A stretch of 64,000 nt of DNA, taken from Nonomuraea thailandensis. Its GTDB lineage: Bacteria > Actinomycetota > Actinomycetes > Streptosporangiales > Streptosporangiaceae. How positions within the stretch are numbered: the first letter of the stretch is position 1; the number at the start of each line of letters is the position of its first letter. Of this stretch, positions 50,265-57,835 are shown in pieces. The stretch is from positions 3,927,501 through 3,991,500 of the forward strand of contig NZ_JAMZEB010000002.1 of NCBI RefSeq assembly GCF_024172165.1. Reading direction: 5' to 3'. The notes under the pieces are model-generated. The model had not been told where the DNA came from. It ran no database searches and was given only the letters and a program-made list of their open reading frames with translations. The position numbers were made by a program, and so were the translations under genes.

Positions 50265-52508
50265 GTGCGTCGTCCAACCCGATGCAGGGCCGCGGACGCA
50301 GCGAAGTGCCCACCCGGCCCAGCAGGCACGGGTGGGCCTCACGACGTGCTGGCCGGTTCGTGCTGGCCCGGGCCCGTGCACGCCCCGCAACAAGACGTTC
50401 TGCCCGGCGGCTCCCCCGTTCCGCTGCCCTCGTCACGGACCGGCTCCGGCGCCGGTCTGACGTCGCTGGACGACAACCCCTTGGCACTGTCCCTGCTGGA
50501 GGGCGCGGACATGGTTCTCGACCTGACGAACGAGGGCTTCATCCACACTCGATCGCTGGGCAAGATCCTCCAGGCTCGTACGAGGATGCTCTTCGTCGCC
50601 GACCCTCCCGAGGTGCTCGCCCGCAACCTGCCCGCGCCCGGGGACAAGGCCCGCGTACAGGCCGGCGCGGCACTGCTGCGTGCGGGCCGGGAGCTGCGTG
50701 TGACCTCTCCTCACGGAACCGACCTGGTGGCCGACCTCACCGACGCGCGCCCCGGGTTCCAGTGCGGCATCGCCGACGACCCGGGCCGCTGGGACCACTG
50801 GCCCAGCACCATGGTCCTGTGCTGGCCCAAGACCTCCTCCGGCCGGATCGTCATCGCACCCGGCGACATCCTCCTGCCGTTCAAGAGCCATGTCAGGGAC
50901 GCGGTGACCCTCGTCATCGAGAGCGGCTACATCACCGAGGTCCAGGGCAGCGGCGGGGACGCCCGGATGCTCGAGATGTTCTTCGAGGACGCGGACGACG
51001 ACGAGGCCCGCTTCCTGTCCCACATGGGGTGGGGCCTGATGAAGAACGCCGACTGGTTCGCGATGGCCGATCAGGTGTCGCTCCAGCGTTCGCCTTCCCG
51101 CCATCCCAGATCCCTGTGGACCCTCGCCTTCACGGAGTTGTGGGAGCGGTTCAGCTTCTACGGGCTGCAGGGCGTTCTGAGCTTCTACCTGCTCTACTCC
51201 CTCTCCGAGGGCGGCCTCGCCCTCGACCCCTCGATCGCGGTGAGCATCGTCGGCGCCTACGGCGGAGCCGTGCACCTCGCCCAGATCCTCGGCGCGTGGG
51301 CGGCCGATCGCCTCGTCTCCCCGCGCCAGGCCGTCCTTCAGGGCGCGATCATCATCACGCTCGGGCACCTCTCGCTGGCGGCCATTCCAGGGATCGCGGG
51401 GCTGGCGGTCGGCCTCGCCCTGATCGCGCTCGGCACCGGCGCCCTGAAGACCAACATCAGCTCGATCGTCGGCATGCTCTACGCCGAGGACCGGGACCGC
51501 CGTGACGCGGGCTTCTCCTACTTCTACATGGCCATCAACGCCGGAGCCGCCCTCGGCCCGCTGCTCACCGGCCTGGCCCAGACCACATGGGGCTTCCACG
51601 CGGCGTTCGCGCTCGCGGCGGTCGGCATGGTGGGCGGGCTCGTCCAGTACAGCCTGAAGATGCGCGCTCTTCCCGCCGAGTCGGCGGTCGTCAAGAACCC
51701 GATCGACACGCGCGGGGCGGTGCGCGCCCTGGGCGTCGTCGCCGGGGCCGGTCTCGTGATCGCTCTCGTGTGGAGCACGGGCCTGGTCAACAGCGGCAAC
51801 CTCGTGCACTTCGTCACCGGCGTCGTGCTGTTCGCCGCGGCGGCCTACTTCATCGTCATGCTGCGCTCTCCCGCGGTCAGCTCCGAGGAGAAGGCGCGAG
51901 TGCGGGGCTTCCTGCCGCTGTGGATCGCGAGCACGCTGTACTACGGCTTCCTGTTCCAGAAGTTCACCGCGATCTCGGTGTTCATCCGCGACCGCGTCGA
52001 TCTGTTCGTGGGCGGCTGGGAGATGCCCGCCGCATGGCTGAGCGTCAGCAGCCCGCTCGCCGTCATCCTGCTCACGCCCCTGGTGGCATCGCTGTGGACG
52101 CGCATGGGCTCGCGACAGCCGATCACCGCCGTCAAGTACGCCATCGGCCTGTCCGTCATCGGGGGCGCCTACCTGCTGATGCTCCTGGTCACCACGGTGT
52201 TCCCGGGCCAGTCGGTGCCGGCGATCGCGGTCCTGCTGATCCTGGCTCTCGCGGGCTCGTCGGAGATCTTCGTCGGCCCGATCGGGCTGGCCATCGCCAC
52301 CCGGATCGCGCCTGAGCGGTTCAAGAACCAGACGGTCGCCCTGATGCTGCTGACGCTCGCCGGCGGCTCCTCCATCTCCGGTCTGCTCGGGACCCTGTTC
52401 GCGAACATCCCGACGGGCGCCTACTTCGCGATCGTCGGCCTGGCGCCTCTGGTGCTGGCGCTCGGCCTCGCCAAGTCCGCCAAGCGCATCGACTCGCTCA
52501 CGAATTGA
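50265..52508 (+). CDS. chimeric ORF: NicX/aminopeptidase-like fragment fused in frame to a POT peptide transporter
   Basis: One 747-codon frame. Residues about 70-265 match NicX-like (2,5-dihydroxypyridine dioxygenase/M29-like) proteins: TSLDDNPLALSLLEGADMVL, TRMLFVADPPEVLARNLPAP, DDPGRWDHWPSTMVLCWPK, FKSHVRDAVTLVIESGYITE and FLSHMGWGLMKNADW. Their C-terminus is missing. From about residue 267 the frame is a proton-coupled oligopeptide transporter with the ExxERF motif (LAFTELWERFSFYGLQGVLS), about 12-14 helices and IALGTGALKTNISSIVGMLY. No good ribosome binding site precedes GTG 50265, GTG 50376 or the internal ATG 51063. Either a deletion fused two genes, or the transporter starts internally. 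Terminator-like hairpin at 52515-52542. Confidence 0.75.
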   Translation: MRRPTRCRAADAAKCPPGPAGTGGPHDVLAGSCWPGPVHAPQQDVLPGGSPVPLPSSRTGSGAGLTSLDDNPLALSLLEGADMVLDLTNEGFIHTRSLGKILQARTRMLFVADPPEVLARNLPAPGDKARVQAGAALLRAGRELRVTSPHGTDLVADLTDARPGFQCGIADDPGRWDHWPSTMVLCWPKTSSGRIVIAPGDILLPFKSHVRDAVTLVIESGYITEVQGSGGDARMLEMFFEDADDDEARFLSHMGWGLMKNADWFAMADQVSLQRSPSRHPRSLWTLAFTELWERFSFYGLQGVLSFYLLYSLSEGGLALDPSIAVSIVGAYGGAVHLAQILGAWAADRLVSPRQAVLQGAIIITLGHLSLAAIPGIAGLAVGLALIALGTGALKTNISSIVGMLYAEDRDRRDAGFSYFYMAINAGAALGPLLTGLAQTTWGFHAAFALAAVGMVGGLVQYSLKMRALPAESAVVKNPIDTRGAVRALGVVAGAGLVIALVWSTGLVNSGNLVHFVTGVVLFAAAAYFIVMLRSPAVSSEEKARVRGFLPLWIASTLYYGFLFQKFTAISVFIRDRVDLFVGGWEMPAAWLSVSSPLAVILLTPLVASLWTRMGSRQPITAVKYAIGLSVIGGAYLLMLLVTTVFPGQSVPAIAVLLILALAGSSEIFVGPIGLAIATRIAPERFKNQTVALMLLTLAGGSSISGLLGTLFANIPTGAYFAIVGLAPLVLALGLAKSAKRIDSLTN

Positions 52509-52514
52509 GCCGAG

Positions 52515-52542
52515 GCGCCCCGCCGAGCGTGTCGAGGGGCGC
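52515..52542 (+). terminator. short hairpin after the POT transporter
   Basis: GCGCCCC (52515-52521) pairs with GGGGCGC (52536-52542), a 7-bp stem with a 14-nt loop starting 7 nt after the stop. Modest stability. 52543-52759 has no visible gene. Confidence 0.45.
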
Positions 52543-52759
52543 GCGGAACCGGCCGGCTGTCTCTCTCCGCGCCGCGAGCAGCCGGGGACTGACGCCGTGT
52601 CAGCTCCCCGGGCTGCTTGGCGCTGTCGGCATGGCTTCTCGACCGTCCGCGCAAGCGTCGATCTGCACGAGGTGCTCCGCCAGTTCATCTATGCCCCTCC
52701 GTGTGAAGGTGGTGCATTGAACACGCACTGACCTGCAGCCGACATGTTGGCGCGGACGG

Positions 52760-53193
52760 GCTAGGGCGAAGTCGATCGGCGAACTCGGCGTTGCTCAGCC
52801 CGGTGGCGAGGAAGCGCACTACCTCCAGCTCCCGGGGTGTCAGCTCCGACAGGTCCCGGTGTACGGCTGGTTGGCCTCTTCGCGGCGGGCGAACCGCTCG
52901 ACCAGGCGGTGGGTGATCGCCGGTGCGAGCAGGGCGTCGCCCGCGCGCACCAGACGCGCCGCGGCCACCAGGTGCTCAGGCGTGACGTCCTTGAGCAGGA
53001 AGCCACTGGCCCCTGCGGTGAGCGCGGCGTAGACGTAGTCGTCGAGGTCGTACGTGGTCAACATGAGGACGCGGGTCCCACTCTCGCCTCCTGCCATGAT
53101 CTGCCGGGTGGCTTCGAGGCCATGCATCTCCGGCATCCGAATGTCCATGAGCACGACGCCGGGTCGAGTACGTCGGAGGGCGGCGAGGCTCAT
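52760..53193 (-). pseudogene. NarL/LuxR response regulator remnant
   Basis: Minus-strand frame from about 53193: MSLAALRRTRPGVVLMDIRM with the phospho-acceptor Asp, PEMHGLEATRQIM, LMLTTYDLDDYVYAALTAGA, SGFLLKDVTPEHLVAAARLV and LVERFARRE, i.e. the last three quarters of a receiver domain. After a frame change near 52870 the LuxR helix-turn-helix begins (LSELTPRELEVVRFLATGLS, NAEFADRL) and stops before the recognition helix. The N-terminal receiver strand and the histidine kinase are absent. Non-functional. Confidence 0.7.
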
Positions 53194-53238
53194 CGCGAAC
53201 CCGCTACGTACCCCCTGATGCGGGGCCATCCGGAGCGC

Positions 53239-53272
53239 CCAGTGGCCCGGCACCATGGTGCCGGGCCACTGG
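53239..53272 (-). terminator. 34-bp perfect palindrome, terminator of the FG-GAP gene
   Basis: CCAGTGGCCCGGCACCA (53239-53255) is exactly inverse to 53256-53272. It lies 35 nt beyond the stop of the minus-strand FG-GAP gene at 53307. Confidence 0.8.
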
Positions 53273-53306
53273 TCTGGCGCGTCCGCGACGTCCCTCAGCG
53301 GTCGTC

Positions 53307-54557
53307 TCAGCGTTCGAAGAGCCGCATGCGGTCGTAGGTCCAGCCGGTGGTCTTCTCCGCGCTGCCGACAGGCTCGTTGAGAGTGCCGCCGGGTTTGGCG
53401 GTCCAGGTGAACATCTTGATCACGCCGGTGTCGTAGCCGTAGAGGGCGCCCAGGTCGTCGCGGCCGTTCCCGTCGAAGTCCCCCGTCACGACGCGCATGT
53501 TGGTGCGCGTGTAGCGGCCGGGTGCTCCGTACCAGGCTTCGGTGCGGTTTCCGAACACCTTGGTGACAGGGTGGGCGGTGAAGGTGATGGCCCTGTCCGA
53601 GCCGTCGGCGTAGTCGTACCAGATCACCACGTCGTCGCGGCCGTCCCCGTCGAAGTCACCGTTGTTGAGGTGGGACCTGTCGAAGTCGCCCCACGTGTCG
53701 CTCTCCCAGCCATGGACGGGGTTGGCGAATCCGCCGTCGGCCCTGCCCGGGAACATGATCAGCTTGACCCGTCCGTCGCTGTAGCAGTAGAACGTCGCGA
53801 TATCGTCGCGGCCGTCAGCGTTGAAGTCACCGCTGGTGGTCTTCATCCCGCCGCGGTTCCAGCCGCCCGGCGACTCCCACGAGCCGGTGGGCGGGTTGAA
53901 GCGGCCGTCGACCGTCGCGGTGAAGGTGAACAGCTTGTCCCTGCCGTCGGCGAAGTCGTACCAGACGGAGATGTCGTCCCGGCCGTCGCCGTTGTAGTCG
54001 CCGACCTGGTCGTACATGCGGGCCCAGGTCCAGCTGCCGGGCCCCACGCTCCAGGACCTGATGGCGGGCGCGAAGGAGCCGTCCGTCTTGGCGAGCCAGG
54101 TGAACAGCGTCACCGCTCCGGTGCTGTAGCCGTAGAAGACGGCGATGTCGCCCCGGCCGTCGCCGTTGAAGTCGCCGGTCATCCGTTTGATGCGCTGGGC
54201 GTTGTCCCAGACTCCCGCTTCGGCCGCATAGGCGGTGATGGGGAGCTTGAAGGTGCCGTCCGAGTTGGCGTACCAGTTGTGGACCGAGTCGTTCCCGGCG
54301 CTGTGGTCGTACCAGCTGGCGATGTCGCTGCGGCCGTCGCCGTTGTAGTCGTGGCGGACGTGGGTGCCGCTGGACCACTGGGCCTGGCCCTTGGCGTTGT
54401 AGACGACGAGGTTGCCGCGGTCCTGCAGCACCGCGTAGCCGTTGGCTCCGGCGGCGCCCGACTGCCAGGCCACGGTGTCGTCGGCCTTGTACAGGACGAG
54501 GTCGCCGTCGGTCTTCATGACGGCCCTGGCGCCGTCGGAGGTGGCGGTGGACCACAA
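53307..54557 (-). CDS. secreted FG-GAP/VCBS-repeat protein, C-terminal part (separated by a frameshift)
   Basis: 416 codons in the frame following the gene at 54602-57670. The first ~50 residues resemble a bulb-lectin-like segment (KTDGDLVLYKADDTVAWQSG, YAVLQDRGNLVVYNAKGQAQ). Six FG-GAP repeats follow, each with a calcium-binding DxNGDGRxD core (DYNGDGRSDIASWYD, DFNGDGRGDIAVFYG, DYNGDGRDDISVWYD, DFNADGRDDIATFYC, DFDGDGRDDVVIWYD, DFDGNGRDDLGALYG). In-frame sequence continues upstream beyond the apparent TTG start at 54557 (QSYSSSSVTLELSSGKLIIK), and a single missing G near 54640 separates it from the N-terminal part. It is therefore the 3' end of one large gene, or a separately translated piece. 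Confidence 0.75.
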   Translation of the reverse strand: MWSTATSDGARAVMKTDGDLVLYKADDTVAWQSGAAGANGYAVLQDRGNLVVYNAKGQAQWSSGTHVRHDYNGDGRSDIASWYDHSAGNDSVHNWYANSDGTFKLPITAYAAEAGVWDNAQRIKRMTGDFNGDGRGDIAVFYGYSTGAVTLFTWLAKTDGSFAPAIRSWSVGPGSWTWARMYDQVGDYNGDGRDDISVWYDFADGRDKLFTFTATVDGRFNPPTGSWESPGGWNRGGMKTTSGDFNADGRDDIATFYCYSDGRVKLIMFPGRADGGFANPVHGWESDTWGDFDRSHLNNGDFDGDGRDDVVIWYDYADGSDRAITFTAHPVTKVFGNRTEAWYGAPGRYTRTNMRVVTGDFDGNGRDDLGALYGYDTGVIKMFTWTAKPGGTLNEPVGSAEKTTGWTYDRMRLFER

Positions 54558-54601
54558 CTGCTTGCCCGTGGCCTTGGCCTTGATGATCAGCTTGCCGCTG
54601 C

Positions 54602-57600
54602 TCAGCTCCAGGGTGACCGAGGAGGAGGAGTAGGACTGGCCGGGGTGATGGTGGTGCCGGAGGGGATCCTGATGCCGGCGTTGGCTCCGTCGATCTGGAC
54701 GCCGTCGCCCAGGGTGCCGTCACTCTTCCCGGGGATGAGGTACATGCTGTTGTCGCTCTTGCGGATCCACAGGTCGGCGAGCTTGTCACCGTTGAGGTCA
54801 CCGACGGAGCCGAGGTCCGGGACGGCCGCCAGGCTGAGGCCGCCCCGCAGCTTGGCCCGCGTGGCGGTGCCCCAGGTGGCGAGGTTGAGCTTGCCGCTGG
54901 GGTCCTTGGCGCCGTTGGAGCGCCAGACGTCACCGCTGGCGTTGTCCCGCAGCCACAGGTCGGGAACGCCGTCGCCGTTGGTGTCGCCGGGGGCGATGAC
55001 GGTGAACTTGTCCCAGTCGGTGCCGCCGACCAGGGCGGGCGGCCCGAAGGAGTCCAGCCGCTTGTTGTAGTGGCCGTGGTAGGCCCACAGCTTGTCGCCC
55101 TGCTTGACCAGCAGATCGGGGAAGGTGTCCCCGTTGATGTCACCCGGGGCGAGGACCTGTGAGGCGTCGTGCCAGTGGTTGTAGCCCGACGCGCAGCCCG
55201 CGGGGTCCTCGTCGCTGGGCTCGCTGGGGAAGGGGCAGTCCAGGTGCAGTTCCTGACGGCCTTCCTGGTAGCCGGTGGTGGCGATGCCGGTGCCGTTGTT
55301 GGGGTAGGACCACAGGCGCTTCTGGCCGGTGCCGGCGTCCTCCTCCAGCGAGATCAGGTCGGTGTAGCCGTCCTGGCCCCAGTCGGCCCGGTAGGTGATC
55401 TGGGCGGTGTCGAACGACTGGCCGCCGTTGCTCGCGGCGGAGAACTTGCCGTCGCCCTGGCCCGCGTAGGTCAGCAGGGTGCCGTTGGAGTCGGTGGCCC
55501 AGATGTCCTTGTTCCCGTCGCCGTTGAGGTCCCCGGGAGCGTCCCGCTCGGTGGAGCGCACGGCGTAGAACAGGTAGGACGAGGTGTCCGACCGGTTGCC
55601 CGCCGCGTCCACGCTGAACGCGTACAACAGGTGCGGGCCGTAGCCGGGAGGCACGACGGTGATCGAGGCGCCGGCGCCCTTGGCGACGTCGGCCTCCTTG
55701 ACCTCGGGCGCGAAGTCGGTCCACCAGTGGTAGGACACCGCGTCGGTGACGCCGTTGGGCGACAGCGCGAAGAGCCCGGGCGTGCGCGCCTTGCCGGTGT
55801 TCGCGGGCCAGCCGGCGGCGCCGTCCGGGAAGGCGGTGGAACTGATCAGCGGGGGCTTGCTGGGCCGGGTCCGGTCGATGCTGAACTTGCAGGTCTTGGA
55901 CCAGGCCGAGTAGGCGCTGTCGTGGTCCTTGGCGCGCACCTTCCAGGTGTAGGACCCGGTGGGGGTGGAGGTGGCGGGCAGCACGAGGGTGACCGCGCGG
56001 CGCTTGAGGGTGGACAGCGACGACCCGAACACCTTGGCGCCCTTGGAGTCGTAGACCTCGAACTCGGCGGTCAGGTTGCCGGCGTCCTGGTCGTCCAGGG
56101 TGGCGTGCACGCTCACGGTGGTGTTGCCGACGGTGCCGCCGGTGGCGCAGTCGGTCTTCGGGTTGGTGCCCAGGCTGTAGGGGGTCTTGGGCGGGTTGTT
56201 GTACTTGGTCTCCAGCACCGCGGTCTTCGGGTCGAACTTCTTCCACCCGAAGGTGTCACCCTCGTCGGAGGCGTACATGCCGAGGGTGATCGAGTTCCAC
56301 TTCTTGCCGGCCGCCTCGCCGACCTTGCCGGTGACGTCGAACTCGAGGTTTCCGGCCGGACAGTCGTCGCTGCCGCGCCAGCCCTTGGCGTCGTTGACGG
56401 TGGCCAGTCTCGTGTGCCTGGCGGGCTGGTTGTTCCAGGTGGTGGACTTGCTGATGGCGCCGGTGTGCCAGACCTCCACGGGCCGGTTCTGGCACGACCA
56501 GGACCACGAATTCCTGATCCGGAAGGTGGAGGACTTGACCTTCGCGCCCTTGATCTCGCCGATGTCGAACTGGAAGAACGACCGGGACAGTCCGTTGGTC
56601 TCGTTCTCGTAGCCCACCCGGGCGACCTCGTTGGAGTCCCAGTACGAGTTGCCCGGGTACTTCTTGTAGACCCGCGTCCAGTGGTCGCGCTCGCCCCACG
56701 CCCAGGACGGGTCGATGTACACCGGGTAGGCGGTGTCGGCGCCGGTGAGGAGCTCCTGGTCAGGAGTGATCCGCAGCGTGTCCCCGCTGACCTCGGTCGC
56801 CATCTCGGCGTCGCGGGAGCCCGGAATCGGCTCGAACACGTCTCCCGGCGCGGCGTCCTCGGCCAATGCCAGAGACCGGGCGGCGGCCGAGACCGGCGTC
56901 GTGGTCGAGGAGTCCCACATCAGCGGCGACGGGCTGGTGAACACGTTCTGCCCGGCCGGGTCGGTGGCCTGCACCGTCTTCGTGTCGTCGTCCACGGACA
57001 CGTCCAGACCCACGGTGTGCATCTGGTACTTCAACGTGGCCAGCGCGGGGTTCGCCGCGGCCTCGGCGCTCTTGACGACGATCAGCTGGGAGAAGCCTTC
57101 GACCTCGGCCTTGAGCTGCAGGTCCACGCCGGGCAGCACGTCGCTGTAGGTGGCCACGTTGCCGTTGAGCGTCGGAACCGGCAGCGCGGTCGGCCAGGTC
57201 AGCGAGAGCGTGCGGCCGTCCTTGACCCCCGACAGCAGCGGGCCCGTGCCGCCGCCCGAGAAGGTGACGTCCACCGCGGCGGCCTTGGGCACCACGGTGC
57301 CGTCGGCCGCCACCTGTAACGTGGGGTCGGCGGCCACCCAGGCCCCGTCGCGCATGACGCGCACCGGGGCGCCGTAACGCTTGGTGGAGAAAGATCCGTC
57401 CGGGTCGGCCCACACGTCGGACACCTCGGTGCGGGCGGTGACGACCTCCACCTGCTGGCCGGTGGCCTGAGCCTGCCGCAGCGCGGCGTCCTCCTCCGAG
57501 AGCGACCCGTCGTCCATGGCACCGGTCGCGGCGGCCACGGTGGCGGGTTTCCCGGCAGCGGGTGCCGGCACGGCGGCGACCGCGAGGACCAGGCTCGCCG

Positions 57601-57670
57601 AGAGAAGAACCGTTGACCAACGGGGTATCAGCCCGTATCGCCCGGAAGATCTGCTGAGCTTTCGATACAT
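54602..57670 (-). CDS. secreted DNRLRE-domain/FG-GAP protein, N-terminal part
   Basis: 1022 residues. Signal peptide 1-41 (VLLSASLVLAVAAVPAPAAG). N-terminal beta region (about 75-300: TKRYGAPVRVMRDGAWVAAD, YSDVLPGVDLQLKAEVEGFS) like that of RHS/teneurin-associated exoproteins. DNRLRE-type domain (about 330-500: YWDSNEVARVGYENETNGLS, TTWNNQPARHTRL). An Fn3-like domain (about 505-590), then FG-GAP units (APGDLNGDGNKDIWATDSNG, APGDINGDTFPDLLVKQGDK, APGDTNGDGVPDLWLRDNAS, SVGDLNGDKLADLWIRKSDN). It ends in an out-of-frame tail PASPTPPPRSPWS after the frameshift at about 54640. It lies 165 nt downstream of the RHS gene on the same strand, behind a terminator. It probably acts at the cell surface with the RHS protein. 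Confidence 0.85.
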   Translation of the reverse strand: MYRKLSRSSGRYGLIPRWSTVLLSASLVLAVAAVPAPAAGKPATVAAATGAMDDGSLSEEDAALRQAQATGQQVEVVTARTEVSDVWADPDGSFSTKRYGAPVRVMRDGAWVAADPTLQVAADGTVVPKAAAVDVTFSGGGTGPLLSGVKDGRTLSLTWPTALPVPTLNGNVATYSDVLPGVDLQLKAEVEGFSQLIVVKSAEAAANPALATLKYQMHTVGLDVSVDDDTKTVQATDPAGQNVFTSPSPLMWDSSTTTPVSAAARSLALAEDAAPGDVFEPIPGSRDAEMATEVSGDTLRITPDQELLTGADTAYPVYIDPSWAWGERDHWTRVYKKYPGNSYWDSNEVARVGYENETNGLSRSFFQFDIGEIKGAKVKSSTFRIRNSWSWSCQNRPVEVWHTGAISKSTTWNNQPARHTRLATVNDAKGWRGSDDCPAGNLEFDVTGKVGEAAGKKWNSITLGMYASDEGDTFGWKKFDPKTAVLETKYNNPPKTPYSLGTNPKTDCATGGTVGNTTVSVHATLDDQDAGNLTAEFEVYDSKGAKVFGSSLSTLKRRAVTLVLPATSTPTGSYTWKVRAKDHDSAYSAWSKTCKFSIDRTRPSKPPLISSTAFPDGAAGWPANTGKARTPGLFALSPNGVTDAVSYHWWTDFAPEVKEADVAKGAGASITVVPPGYGPHLLYAFSVDAAGNRSDTSSYLFYAVRSTERDAPGDLNGDGNKDIWATDSNGTLLTYAGQGDGKFSAASNGGQSFDTAQITYRADWGQDGYTDLISLEEDAGTGQKRLWSYPNNGTGIATTGYQEGRQELHLDCPFPSEPSDEDPAGCASGYNHWHDASQVLAPGDINGDTFPDLLVKQGDKLWAYHGHYNKRLDSFGPPALVGGTDWDKFTVIAPGDTNGDGVPDLWLRDNASGDVWRSNGAKDPSGKLNLATWGTATRAKLRGGLSLAAVPDLGSVGDLNGDKLADLWIRKSDNSMYLIPGKSDGTLGDGVQIDGANAGIRIPSGTTITPASPTPPPRSPWS

Positions 57671-57797
57671 CCCTTTTTCCTCATGTCCGTGATTCAGAAG
57701 TGAATCCTGAAAATACCGCGTAACCCCAGAAATGGACCCGACAGGGGAAGATTTCGAACTTCGAAAACAGGATCCAGGATTCGACCGAGCCCGAAGT

Positions 57798-57821
57798 GGT
57801 CCGCCAACCGGATGGCGGACC
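57798..57821 (-). terminator. hairpin terminator after the RHS gene
   Basis: GGTCCGCCA (57798-57806) pairs perfectly with TGGCGGACC (57813-57821), 9 bp with a 6-nt loop, 15 nt beyond the RHS stop at 57836. 57671-57797 is the probable promoter region of the DNRLRE/FG-GAP gene and holds no ORF. Confidence 0.8.
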
Positions 57822-57835
57822 GCTTACAAGGAGAG

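Noticed and set aside
55169..57319. 716-codon plus-strand ORF opposite the DNRLRE/FG-GAP gene
   Set aside because: Composition typical of an antisense shadow with no recognisable domain.
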